A DNA stretch of 64,000 bases from Buchnera aphidicola (Formosaphis micheliae) (GTDB lineage: Bacteria; Pseudomonadota; Gammaproteobacteria; Enterobacterales; Enterobacteriaceae): assembly GCF_039403185.1 (NCBI RefSeq), contig NZ_CP135047.1:248001-312000 (forward strand), given 5' to 3'. Within the stretch, counting starts at the first letter, position 1, and the number at the start of each line of letters is the position of its first letter. The notes beneath the pieces are model-generated. The model saw only the letters and a program-made list of their open reading frames with translations. It was not told the origin of the DNA and searched no databases. Below are positions 55,526-64,000 of this stretch, piece after piece. The translations under genes and the position numbers were made by a program.

Positions 55526-56611
55526 TTAACCATATTTATTTTCAAAATAGACCATAAATTCTATCAACTTTTTAACTCCTTTAATTGACATAGCATTATA
55601 AATTGAAGCCCTAAAACCACCTACAATACGATGACCTTTTAATGCATATAAACCATTTTCTAACGATTCTTCTAAAAATATTTTATTTAATTTATAATTC
55701 GATAATTTAAACGTAACATTCATATATGATCTGTTGTTTTTATCGATATTGTTTATATATAAATTACTTTTATCTATTGTATTATATAATAAATTTGCTT
55801 TAACTGTATTAATATTTTGAATATTCTTAACTCCTCCTTTATTTTTTAACCATTTAAAAACTAATCCTGAGACATACCAAGAAAATGTACTTGGAGTATT
55901 AAAAAGAGAGGAATGCTTAGCTATTTTTTTATAGTCTAATATGGAAGGAATAACAATATTTTTTGTATGTAATAAATCATTTCTAATAATAATTAAAGTA
56001 ATACCAGAAACACCAATATTTTTTTGAGCACTAGCATAAATTATTCCATATTTTTTTATATTAATTACACGTGATAAAATAGTAGAAGAAAAATCACCTA
56101 CTATTAATTTATCGTTAAAAAATGGTTCTTCGTTAATAGCTATGCCTTCTATTGTTTCATTAGGACAATAATGAATGTACGAAGATTTAGTGCTAATTTT
56201 CCAATCGTGCATAGGTAAAATATAAACATTGTTATTAACTATCTTTTGCACTTTTATTAAATTAGGACTGCAATATTTTTTTGCTTCTACAAAAGCTGCA
56301 TGCGACCAATAACCATTATCAATATAATCAGGATTACTATTTGTATTTAATAAATTCATAGGAACAGCAGAAAATTGTCCTCTTGCACCGCCATGACAAA
56401 ATAATACTTTATAATTTTCTGGTATATTTAGTAACTCTCGTAAATCCATTTCAATATCATAAATATGTTCCATAAATTGTTCGCTTCTATGACTAATTTC
56501 TAGAATTGATATTCCTAATTTTTTCCAATTATTAAACTCTTCTTTAACACGTTTCATTACTGAAACAGGTAACATGGCTGGACCAGCGCTAAAGTTATAG
56601 ATTATTTTCAT
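55526..56611 (-). CDS. serC: Phosphoserine aminotransferase
   Basis: SerC makes phosphoserine from 3-phosphohydroxypyruvate, and also acts in pyridoxal phosphate synthesis. The N-terminal NFSAGPAMLP is at residues 5-14, the PLP lysine in SAQKNIG near residue 197, and GGFRASIYN near the C-terminus. Length is 361 versus 362 in E. coli. With serC, glyA and trpB the window covers part of serine production and use. aroA follows on the same strand. Confidence 0.97.
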   Translation of the reverse strand: MKIIYNFSAGPAMLPVSVMKRVKEEFNNWKKLGISILEISHRSEQFMEHIYDIEMDLRELLNIPENYKVLFCHGGARGQFSAVPMNLLNTNSNPDYIDNGYWSHAAFVEAKKYCSPNLIKVQKIVNNNVYILPMHDWKISTKSSYIHYCPNETIEGIAINEEPFFNDKLIVGDFSSTILSRVINIKKYGIIYASAQKNIGVSGITLIIIRNDLLHTKNIVIPSILDYKKIAKHSSLFNTPSTFSWYVSGLVFKWLKNKGGVKNIQNINTVKANLLYNTIDKSNLYINNIDKNNRSYMNVTFKLSNYKLNKIFLEESLENGLYALKGHRIVGGFRASIYNAMSIKGVKKLIEFMVYFENKYG

Positions 56612-56764
56612 TAATTTTTCTTTATTATATATATGATTTTCTATGACAAATCATCCATTATTAAGGTTATGTTGTATTATTTATCAGTATTACAGATTAT
56701 TTTAAATAATAAGGAAGTAGTATTTATCAAATATAATATATTTATTTAAAATATATATATTTTT

Positions 56765-58069
56765 TTAATGATATAATGATATCAATTTTAGTCCATTCAT
56801 ATAAGGTATTTGTAAAATTTTAGGAATAGAAATACTACCATCAGAGTGTTGATAATTTTCTAAAATAGCAGCTAATGTTCTACCTATAGCTAATCCAGAT
56901 CCATTAATTGTATGTAAAAAACATGTTTTATTCATACAATTACTACGAAAACGAGATTTCATTCTACGTGATTGAAAATCAGACATATTAGAACATGATG
57001 AAACTTCTCGATAAGTATTTTGACTAGGAAACCACACTTCTAAGTCATATGTTTTATTTGCAGAAAATCCTAAATCTCCAGTACATAAAAGTATTTTCCT
57101 ATATGGCAAATCCAACAATTGTAATACTTTTTCTGCATGATTGGTTAGTTCTTCTAATTTTTCTATCGATTTTTTCGGATGAACAATTTGTACTATTTCT
57201 ACTTTTTCAAACTGATGCATACGAATTAAACCTCTCGTATCTTGTCCATAAGAAGATGACTCAGAACGAAAACAAGGTGTTAACGCTGTTAACTTAATTG
57301 GTAATTCATTTTCTTTAATAATTTTATTTCTTATAAAATTTGTTAAAGGTACTTCAGAAGTTGGTATTAATGCATATTTTTCTTTATTTGATCCTTCTGA
57401 AAAATGATTAACATAAAATAAATCATTTTTAAATTTAGGAAATTGCCCTGTTCCATATAAACTATTATAATTTACTAAATAAGGTACGTTAACTTCCGTA
57501 TATCCATGTTGTCTTGTATGTACATCTAACATAAATTGTCCTAAAGCTCTGTGTAATAAAGCTATATGACCTTTCATTAATACAAATCTAGATCCAGACA
57601 TTTCCGCAGCTGAATTCCAATCAAAACCACATACATTATTTCCTAAAGTCACATGATCTTTAATAAAAAAATCATATTTTTTTATATTTCCCCACAAGCT
57701 AATAACTTTATTATCTATAGATGATAATCCATTAGGTATATCTTTATCTGGAATATTTGGTATTTCTATTAAAAAAATATGAATTTTATTTTTTAATATA
57801 TTTAATTCAGATTTTATAATCTTTAATTTTTGATTAATTTCTAATACTTGATCTATTAATAATTTGACATTATTATGAGTATTCTTTTTCTGTCCTATTA
57901 ATTTAGATAAAACATTACGACGTGCCTGTAGAGTTTCAGTATTTATTTGTAATTTTTTTCTTTCTTTTTCCATAGATATAAAATGTTGTATATCTAATAT
58001 AAAACCTCGTTTTAATAACTGTTTAGCAATTAATTCAGGATTATTCTTTAATAAATTAGGGTCAATCAT
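56765..58069 (-). CDS. serS: Seryl-tRNA synthetase
   Basis: SerS charges tRNA-Ser and tRNA-Sec. The N-terminal long antiparallel coiled coil that grips the tRNA variable arm spans about residues 30-100. Class II motif 2 is in PCFRSESSSYGQDTRG (about residue 264) and motif 3 in GSGLAIGRTLAAILE (about residue 379). Length is 434 versus 430 in E. coli. It is the first gene of the leftward serS-serC-aroA run, 153 bases before serC. Confidence 0.97.
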   Translation of the reverse strand: MIDPNLLKNNPELIAKQLLKRGFILDIQHFISMEKERKKLQINTETLQARRNVLSKLIGQKKNTHNNVKLLIDQVLEINQKLKIIKSELNILKNKIHIFLIEIPNIPDKDIPNGLSSIDNKVISLWGNIKKYDFFIKDHVTLGNNVCGFDWNSAAEMSGSRFVLMKGHIALLHRALGQFMLDVHTRQHGYTEVNVPYLVNYNSLYGTGQFPKFKNDLFYVNHFSEGSNKEKYALIPTSEVPLTNFIRNKIIKENELPIKLTALTPCFRSESSSYGQDTRGLIRMHQFEKVEIVQIVHPKKSIEKLEELTNHAEKVLQLLDLPYRKILLCTGDLGFSANKTYDLEVWFPSQNTYREVSSCSNMSDFQSRRMKSRFRSNCMNKTCFLHTINGSGLAIGRTLAAILENYQHSDGSISIPKILQIPYMNGLKLISLYH

Positions 58070-58228
58070 AATATTTTAAATTCATTAATTAATAGTTAAA
58101 AGTAATGTATTTGTATAAGACTTAAATTTATCATTTATATTATAATAATCAATATTTTTAGATAAAATAACTATAAAAATATATTTTTTATCCTTAAAAT
58201 AATATGTATATATTACATTATTATACAG

Positions 58229-58247
58229 TAATAGTATAATACTATTA
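58229..58247. repeat. Short dyad between serS and trxB
   Basis: TAATAGTA (58229-58236) pairs with TACTATTA (58240-58247) around TAA. It is a possible operator half-site pair or chance. Confidence 0.25.
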
Positions 58248-58280
58248 TAGTAATTTGAAATTGTTATACAAACTGTTCTA

Positions 58281-58311
58281 TTAGCAATATATAAAAAATA
58301 AATATTGCTAA
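58281..58311. repeat. Hairpin between serS and trxB
   Basis: TTAGCAATAT (58281-58290) pairs perfectly with ATATTGCTAA (58302-58311); the loop is 11 bases of A/T. It lies 159 bases before trxB. It has no gene just upstream on either strand to terminate, so it could be a leader structure or a relic. Confidence 0.35.
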
Positions 58312-58470
58312 AAATTAATATAATTTTAGTTAATAAAATATATGCTTTTTTACCTTTTTTTATATCAATAAAAATAACTCAATTGTATTATTTAGTAGTA
58401 TTAGAAAATGTTTTTTTTATATATAATATAAAATACATTTATTCATATTTAAGTACATTCAATACTAAAA

Positions 58471-59421
58471 ATGACAAAAAAATTGATTATTATAGGTTCC
58501 GGTCCAGCTGGATATACTGCAGCTATATATGCCGCAAGAGCTAATCTAAATCCCATATTAATTACCGGTGATAATGCGGGAGGTCAATTAATTAACACTG
58601 ACAAGATTGAAAATTGGCCAGGAGATCATACAACAATATCTGGATTTGAATTAATGCATCGTATGTATATACATGCAACAAAATTAAATACTTATATATT
58701 AAATGATCACGTAATTACTATTGACTTAAAAAGAAAACCTTTTTTTCTCATAACTAAAACCAAAAAAGAATATACTGCTCATACAATAATAATTGCTACA
58801 GGAGCATTAGCACGTTATTTAGGATTGCCTTCTGAAAAAAAATTTCAAGGACGCGGTGTATCAACATGTGCTATTTGTGATGGATTTTTTCATAAAAATA
58901 AAAGTGTAGCAGTCGTAGGTGGAGGAAATACAGCCATAGAAGAAGCGCTGTACTTATCAAATATAGCTAATAAAGTATATTTAATTCATAGAAGAAATAC
59001 ATTTCGAGCAGAAAAAATATTAGTTAAACGTCTTTATGATAAAATAAATAATAATCAAATTGTACTATGTACTAACTACATAATATCAGAAATTATTGGT
59101 GATACATCAGGTGTTACTGGAGTTAAAATTTGTTCTATAAATAATATTAATAATTATAAAATATTAAATATCTCAGGATTATTTATTGCTATTGGAAATA
59201 TTCCAAATAGTAATTTATTTAAAAATCAACTAGACATGAATAATGGATATATAAAAGTAAATTATAATATTCATGAAAACTCTACTCAGACAAGTATTCC
59301 TGGTGTTTTTGCTGCAGGAGATATTGTAGATCATATTTATCGACAAGCCATAACTGCTTCAGCTTCTGGATGTATGGCAGCATTAGATGCTGAACGATAT
59401 ATAGAAAAATATATTTCATAA
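58471..59421 (+). CDS. trxB: Thioredoxin reductase
   Basis: TrxB reduces thioredoxin with NADPH through FAD and a Cys pair. The FAD-binding motif [17 protein letters not shown] is at residues 7-23; the redox pair is CAIC (about residues 136-139); the NADPH motif is [12 protein letters not shown]; and the end has [13 protein letters not shown]. Length is 316 versus 321 in E. coli. No Shine-Dalgarno sequence is evident before this ATG. Confidence 0.97.
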   Translation: MTKKLIIIGSGPAGYTAAIYAARANLNPILITGDNAGGQLINTDKIENWPGDHTTISGFELMHRMYIHATKLNTYILNDHVITIDLKRKPFFLITKTKKEYTAHTIIIATGALARYLGLPSEKKFQGRGVSTCAICDGFFHKNKSVAVVGGGNTAIEEALYLSNIANKVYLIHRRNTFRAEKILVKRLYDKINNNQIVLCTNYIISEIIGDTSGVTGVKICSINNINNYKILNISGLFIAIGNIPNSNLFKNQLDMNNGYIKVNYNIHENSTQTSIPGVFAAGDIVDHIYRQAITASASGCMAALDAERYIEKYIS

Positions 59422-59655
59422 TTTTTTAATAAATTTTAATAAATAAAGAACAATACAATTAATTTATATAATCAATTTAAAATTATTTAATATTATAAAA
59501 ATTTGATATAAAATTAAAAAAAATGAATATATTATTCAGTTAATTATTTTTTTATAAAATAAACACTATATAATATAAAAATATATTTTATATTATTATA
59601 ATTTATATTTTTTTAAATTAACTTTTGTGACAATTAAACAAATCTAGAGACAATA

Positions 59656-59874
59656 ATGAGCAAAGAAGAAAATATAGAAATACAAGGCACAGTTATAGAT
59701 ACTTTACCAAATACCACATTTCGAGTAGAATTAGATAATCAACATATTATTACTGCACATATTTCAGGTAAAATGAGAAAAAATTATATCCGTATACTAA
59801 CTGGCGATAAAGTTACTGTTGCACTTACTCCTTATGATTTAAGTAAAGGTAGAATTATTTTTAGAAGTAGATAA
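59656..59874 (+). CDS. infA: Translation initiation factor IF-1
   Basis: IF-1 is an OB-fold protein that sits in the ribosomal A site during initiation. The sequence has [34 protein letters not shown] and the end [11 protein letters not shown], all near-identical to E. coli, and the same length (72). It follows trxB by 234 bases. A very clean stem-loop lies downstream at 60083-60119. Confidence 0.97.
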   Translation: MSKEENIEIQGTVIDTLPNTTFRVELDNQHIITAHISGKMRKNYIRILTGDKVTVALTPYDLSKGRIIFRSR

Positions 59875-60214
59875 TATATTTTAAATATAAATATAATTAA
59901 TTTATTTAAAATAATTAATATAAAATATTTATATATTTTAAATTATAATATATAAAGTATATAATTAATATACACTTAATTAAACAGAAATTAATGTATA
60001 ATACTAATGCATATTTTTTATTCTAATACAATATTTTTTATATTAAATAAACGTATTCATAGATATATGAATACAAACATCAATTTAAAATGGTTTCATA
60101 TTATGAAACCATTTTAAATACACTAAAAACATATAATAAATAATTAAAATATATATATAAAATATATAATTCAAAATTAAACAACAATTTTTAATTTATT
60201 AATATAAGAAAAAA
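59875..60214. other. Gap between infA and aspS
   Basis: 340 bases with one strong inverted repeat (60083-60119) and no gene. In E. coli serW (tRNA-Ser) follows infA; no tRNA is recognisable here. Confidence 0.5.
60083..60119 (+). terminator. 17-bp perfect stem-loop after infA
   Basis: Positions 60083-60099 pair with 60103-60119 without mismatch around a 3-base loop; the core is ATGGTTTCAT / ATGAAACCAT with outer A/T pairs ending in ATTTTAAAT. It lies 208 bases after infA and 95 before aspS. It is the longest perfect stem in the window. A terminator for infA is the likeliest role, though distance and lack of a free T tract leave room for another one. Confidence 0.5.
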
Positions 60215-61960
60215 ATGAGAACTAAATATTGTGGTGAATTAAGATTAACTGATGTAAACACAAAAGTAGTATTATGTGGTTGGGTAAATCAACATAGGAT
60301 ATTTAAGAAAGTAGTTTTTATAGAAATTCGTGATCAAACAGGTTTAGTTCAAGTATGTTTTGATAAAAATACTGTAGAATTTAAAAATTCTTTAAAATTA
60401 AAAAATGAATTTTGTATTCAAATAGTAGGATTTGTTAAAGAAAGAGATAATAAAAATAAGAACACCAATATATTAACAGGAGATATTGAAATATTAGCAA
60501 CACAACTAATTATAATCAATAATTCTGATCCTTTACCTTTAGACTATAAAAAAAATAATTCTGAAGAACTACGTTTAAAATATAGATATTTAGATCTTCG
60601 TAGATTTGATATGATTCATAGAATTAAAATTCGTAATAAAATTTTAAATATTGTAAGATTATTTATGCAAGATAACTTATTTTTAGAAATTGAAACTCCA
60701 ATATTAACTAAATCTACTCCTGAAGGTGCTAGAGATTATGTTATTCCAAGTAGAATACATTCTGGAAAATTCTACGCCTTACCTCAATCTCCTCAATTAT
60801 TTAAACAAATATTAATGATGTCAGGTATTGATAGGTATTATCAAATTGCGAAATGTTTTCGAGATGAAGACTTACGTTCTGATAGACAACCAGAATTTAC
60901 ACAAATAGATATTGAAGTGTCTTTTATGAATACTAATAACTTTTGTTATATGATGGAACAAATGATTACTAAAATATGGAAAAAAATAAAAAATGTAAAT
61001 TTAACTAATTTTCCTAAAATAACATTTGATGAATCTATAAAACGATTTGGATCTGATAAACCAGATTTAAGAAATCCAATAGAATTTGTAAACGTAACAA
61101 ATATATTAAGTCATATTGACAATAGTACATCATTATCTCATGAAACTAAAAATTCTATTATCGCTATATGTATTCCACAAGGCATTACTTTATCCAATAA
61201 AAAGTTAATTTATTATAATAATTTTGTAAAAAAATATGGCGTAAAAGAATTAATTTATATTAAAATTAAAAATATAGAATTAGGAGTAAATGGTATTAAA
61301 AGTTCAATATTAAACCATTTGAACGATACTATCATTTTACAATTAATTAAAAAAATATGTGCAAAAAATGGAGACTTAATATTAATTATATCTGATAAAA
61401 TTAATATTGTAAATCAATCCTTAAGTGCTTTGCGTTTAAAAATAGGAAATGATTTAAATATTACTAATCGATTAATTTGGAAACCTGTTTGGATCACTGA
61501 TTTTCCTTTATTTAAAAAAAATAAAGAAAATTGTTTTTCTGCAATACATCATCCTTTTACAGCTCCTAAAAATATAACAATAGAACAAATAAAAAAAACA
61601 CCAGAAAAAGTTATTGCAAATTCTTATGACATGATTATTAATGGATATGAAATCGGAGGTGGTTCTGTAAGAAATCATATTAAAAAAATGCAACAAACTA
61701 TTTTTGAAATTTTAAATATTAACACTACTGTTCAAAACGAACAGTTTGGTTTTTTTATGGACGCTTTAAATTACGGAGCACCTCCCCATGCTGGAATGGC
61801 TTTCGGACTAGATCGATTAACTATGCTATTAACAGATTGCCAAAATATTCGAGATGTTATCGCATTTCCAAAAACTACTACAGCATATTGCCCAATGACT
61901 AATGCTCCCAGTCGTATTAATTCGGATTTTTTGAAAGAATTATCTATTAATATAAAATAA
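60215..61960 (+). CDS. aspS: Aspartyl-tRNA synthetase
   Basis: AspS charges tRNA-Asp. The N-terminal OB anticodon-binding domain (about residues 1-105) is followed by the class II core: motif 2 in [17 protein letters not shown] (about residues 215-231), the flipping loop, the bacterial insertion domain (about 285-410), and motif 3 in [12 protein letters not shown] near residue 530. Length is 581 versus 590 in E. coli. The insertion domain is the most diverged section. It is convergent with znuB. Confidence 0.97.
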   Translation: MRTKYCGELRLTDVNTKVVLCGWVNQHRIFKKVVFIEIRDQTGLVQVCFDKNTVEFKNSLKLKNEFCIQIVGFVKERDNKNKNTNILTGDIEILATQLIIINNSDPLPLDYKKNNSEELRLKYRYLDLRRFDMIHRIKIRNKILNIVRLFMQDNLFLEIETPILTKSTPEGARDYVIPSRIHSGKFYALPQSPQLFKQILMMSGIDRYYQIAKCFRDEDLRSDRQPEFTQIDIEVSFMNTNNFCYMMEQMITKIWKKIKNVNLTNFPKITFDESIKRFGSDKPDLRNPIEFVNVTNILSHIDNSTSLSHETKNSIIAICIPQGITLSNKKLIYYNNFVKKYGVKELIYIKIKNIELGVNGIKSSILNHLNDTIILQLIKKICAKNGDLILIISDKINIVNQSLSALRLKIGNDLNITNRLIWKPVWITDFPLFKKNKENCFSAIHHPFTAPKNITIEQIKKTPEKVIANSYDMIINGYEIGGGSVRNHIKKMQQTIFEILNINTTVQNEQFGFFMDALNYGAPPHAGMAFGLDRLTMLLTDCQNIRDVIAFPKTTTAYCPMTNAPSRINSDFLKELSINIK

Positions 61961-62822
61961 ATTATTAAAATTTTAAAACAATAAAAAACAAACTTAATTT
62001 TTTAAATAAAAATAATATATACATTTATTATATAAATAAAATTATTTTAAATTTTATTCAAAACTAAGATTATATAATATAAATTAATAGACAATGAAAT
62101 TAATAGAAAACAGACTAATACAAAAATAAAAAATAGTAAAAAATATTAAAAAAAGTAAATTATTTTAAAAAAAATATTAAATAATTAACTATTTCTATAA
62201 AATGTAGAGAAAAAATTTGAATATAATTGATTTATCAAACACTACTATAAAACAAATGAAATTTTCATCTACTGAAATAAATTATACAAAAAAACTATTT
62301 TTTAAAGAGTTTATTTTAAAAAATTACATTAATCAAATAAAATATAAAAGTTTTTAAAAAAAATTGATATGATATTAAATTTTTATAGTAATAATAAAAA
62401 TATATAGTGTATGAAATGCAAATATATTTTTCTAAATATAACTTGACTGTAGAACTGATTAAATCAGTAACCATTGATTAAAAAATAATAATATTTAAAA
62501 ACAAATGAATATTATTAAAAAACAAAACAATATATGACTCATAACATAAAAATTATTAATTATATATATATTATTATTACTAACAATATGATAAAAATAA
62601 AATTAATAAATATGTTGATAATTCTATCAGTTTAACTATTAATTATACAGAATGTATTTTTTAATACTCAAATGATAATTATATTAGATGAATAAGATAC
62701 TATATCAGTTAATTATTGACTAAAACAGTTATATTAAAACAAAAATATAAAAAATTATAAGATTTTTAAAGAAAAAACCTTATAATATATTTATATCATG
62801 AAAAATATTTTTTAAATAAAAA
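61961..62822. other. 862-base gap between convergent aspS and znuB
   Basis: No gene or RNA is recognisable. A 15-base dyad (ACTGATT-A-AATCAGT, 62454-62468) is the only notable structure; a clear terminator for aspS was not found. Confidence 0.5.
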
Positions 62823-63605
62823 TTATTTTATCATATAACTTATTACAAAAAAAATTAATAAACTCAATACTATAGAAGAACTAATTGGAAAACTAAATAA
62901 TATAGATATAATTATACCACTTGTCATACCGAACATACCAATGATAGTAGCCAAAATAGCCATTTGTTCTGGAGAACTAGAAAACCTTTTGGAAATTGCA
63001 GCTGGCATAATCAATAGTGACGTAATTATCAAAGAACCAATTAATTTAATAGCTATAATTATAGTTAATGTTGTAATAAACATAAAAATTAAACGAATTT
63101 TAAAAATATTTACACCTTCAATAATAGCTAATTCTGGATTAATTGAACATAATAAAATTTTATTCCAATAAATGTATAATATTAATAAAATAATTGTAAT
63201 TATCATTGCAACCATAACAACATCAAACAATGTTATTTTCAATAAATTACCAAAAAAGTAATTAGAAACATCAATACGATTTTTTTCTGATATACAATTA
63301 AATATAATCATACTTAAAGATACTGCACTATTAGTCATAATACCTAATATTAAATCTAAAGAAAGATATAAATCTTGTTCTAAAATAACAATAAACAAGG
63401 ACAGTATTAATAATAAAAATAATACCATATAAAATGGATTAATATTAAAAAATATACCTCCAGCTAATCCCAATAAAGAAGAATGAGATAATGTATCACT
63501 GAGAAAAGTCATACGACGCCATACTATAAATGAACCTAAAGGACCAGTAACTAACGTTAATAACATTCCTGCTAACCATCCTTGTAAAAATAGTTCAGTT
63601 ATCAT
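62823..63605 (-). CDS. znuB: Zinc ABC transporter membrane subunit ZnuB
   Basis: ZnuB is the inner-membrane channel of the high-affinity zinc importer. About seven or eight hydrophobic helices are seen. Family blocks are GPLGSFIVWRRMTFLSDTLSHSSLLGLA (residues 21-48; the coupling region, with the His pattern of ABC-3 proteins) and GSLIITSLLIMPAAISKRFS near residue 190. Length is 260 versus 261 in E. coli. It follows znuC by 40 bases. znuA is not in the window. Confidence 0.95.
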   Translation of the reverse strand: MITELFLQGWLAGMLLTLVTGPLGSFIVWRRMTFLSDTLSHSSLLGLAGGIFFNINPFYMVLFLLLILSLFIVILEQDLYLSLDLILGIMTNSAVSLSMIIFNCISEKNRIDVSNYFFGNLLKITLFDVVMVAMIITIILLILYIYWNKILLCSINPELAIIEGVNIFKIRLIFMFITTLTIIIAIKLIGSLIITSLLIMPAAISKRFSSSPEQMAILATIIGMFGMTSGIIISILFSFPISSSIVLSLLIFFVISYMIK

Positions 63606-63645
63606 AGTTAAAATAGTTTTCCACCTAAGGAGATATTAAACGTTA

Positions 63646-64000
63646 TTACGACGTTTTTTTGTGTTGATGATAATATACAGCAAAATTTTTTATACCAGTT
63701 AAACCAAACATAGCAATAAATTCTTTATTTCTACATACTATCTCAGGTGTTCCTGAACAACATATGTAAGTGTTTAAACAATAAACTTCATCTGTATATG
63801 ACATTACTAAATTTAAATCATGCGATACCATTAAAATAGCACATTTAAATTCACAATGAATTTGATTTATTAATGAATATAATTCAACTTGTCCTTGAAT
63901 ATCTATCCCTTGTGTAAATTCATCTAAAATTAATAAATCAGGTTTATTAAGCAAAGCCCTAGCTAATAACATCCGTTGCATTTCACCACCAGATAATTGA
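63646..64000 (-). CDS. znuC: Zinc ABC transporter ATPase ZnuC, partial (5' end beyond window)
   Basis: ZnuC is the ATP-hydrolysing subunit of the zinc importer. Reading in frame to the window edge gives the ABC signature LSGGE directly before [11 protein letters not shown], then Walker B (LLILDEF) and the switch His in MVSHDLNLV. The N-terminal Walker A part lies outside the window. After Walker B the text is DEFTQGID where most ABC proteins have DEPT. The C-terminal tail is shorter than in E. coli. It is co-directed with znuB. Confidence 0.94.
   Translation of the reverse strand, partial: QLSGGEMQRMLLARALLNKPDLLILDEFTQGIDIQGQVELYSLINQIHCEFKCAILMVSHDLNLVMSYTDEVYCLNTYICCSGTPEIVCRNKEFIAMFGLTGIKNFAVYYHQHKKTS

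Larger units (their letters stand above)
58070..58470. other. Divergent region between serS and trxB, with two hairpins
   Basis: No gene is visible in these 401 bases. Hairpins occur at 58229-58247 and 58281-58311. The promoters of serS and trxB must be in here. Confidence 0.45.

Noticed and set aside
58305-58544. ORF of 79 codons overlapping the trxB start
   Set aside because: It overlaps the first 74 bases of trxB in another frame and has no recognisable content.

Overview
The window looks like a stretch of the chromosome of Buchnera aphidicola, the obligate aphid endosymbiont, or a very close relative. The evidence is an extremely AT-rich sequence, gammaproteobacterial proteins of near E. 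coli length, no mobile DNA, phage or CRISPR, and a gene order that (from memory, not by search) follows the Buchnera core order: acpS-era-rnc-lepB-lepA, mnmA-purB, fabI-rnb-ychE-lipB-lipA-pyrF, hns-cls-yciA-trpABCD, yedA-rluB-sohB, suhB-rlmN-hisS-glyA, pgl-mfd-gapA-fldA-phrB-ybgI-sucAB-gpmA-pfkA, tpiA-ihfB-rpsA-aroA-serC-serS, trxB-infA-aspS, znuBC. No tRNA or rRNA gene could be recognised.

Layout. 1-4551 (minus): a translation, RNA-processing and secretion cluster, with acpS cut by the window edge. 4875-14612 (plus): tRNA thiolation, purine, lipid, RNA decay, lipoate and pyrimidine genes. 15744-24112 (minus): nucleoid protein, cardiolipin synthase, thioesterase and the tryptophan genes trpD-CF-B-A without trpE/G. 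24633-33225: a DMT-type transporter, RNA modification enzymes, a membrane protease, a degenerate SuhB, hisS and glyA. 33226-35564: a 2.3 kb gene desert where biotin genes are expected. 35565-50604: glycolysis and sugar phosphate enzymes (pgl, gapA, gpmA, pfkA; tpiA follows), flavodoxin, photolyase and the 2-oxoglutarate dehydrogenase pair sucAB. 50690-58069 (minus): tpiA, IHF-beta, ribosomal protein S1, aroA, serC, serS. 58471-61960 (plus): trxB, infA, aspS. 62823-64000 (minus): znuB and the 3' part of znuC.

Together the genes describe a heterotroph living on host sugar that makes amino acids (Trp branch, aroA, serC, glyA), charges tRNAs (His, Ser, Asp), and keeps minimal lipid, lipoate and zinc functions. 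Gene loss is visible as long AT-rich gaps where E. coli neighbours such as hflD, yciB/yciC, topA, bio genes, lolCDE and cmk would sit.

No new multigene system was found. The best observations concern reductive evolution: sucA is interrupted by a one-base frameshift in a run of 13 A and would be restored by adding one A (transcript slippage or an assembly error); SuhB has lost four of five catalytic metal ligands; Mfd has lost its whole UvrA-binding N-terminal half. Several strong dyads and one orphan promoter-like sequence lie in gaps. All identifications rest on recognising protein motifs by eye.
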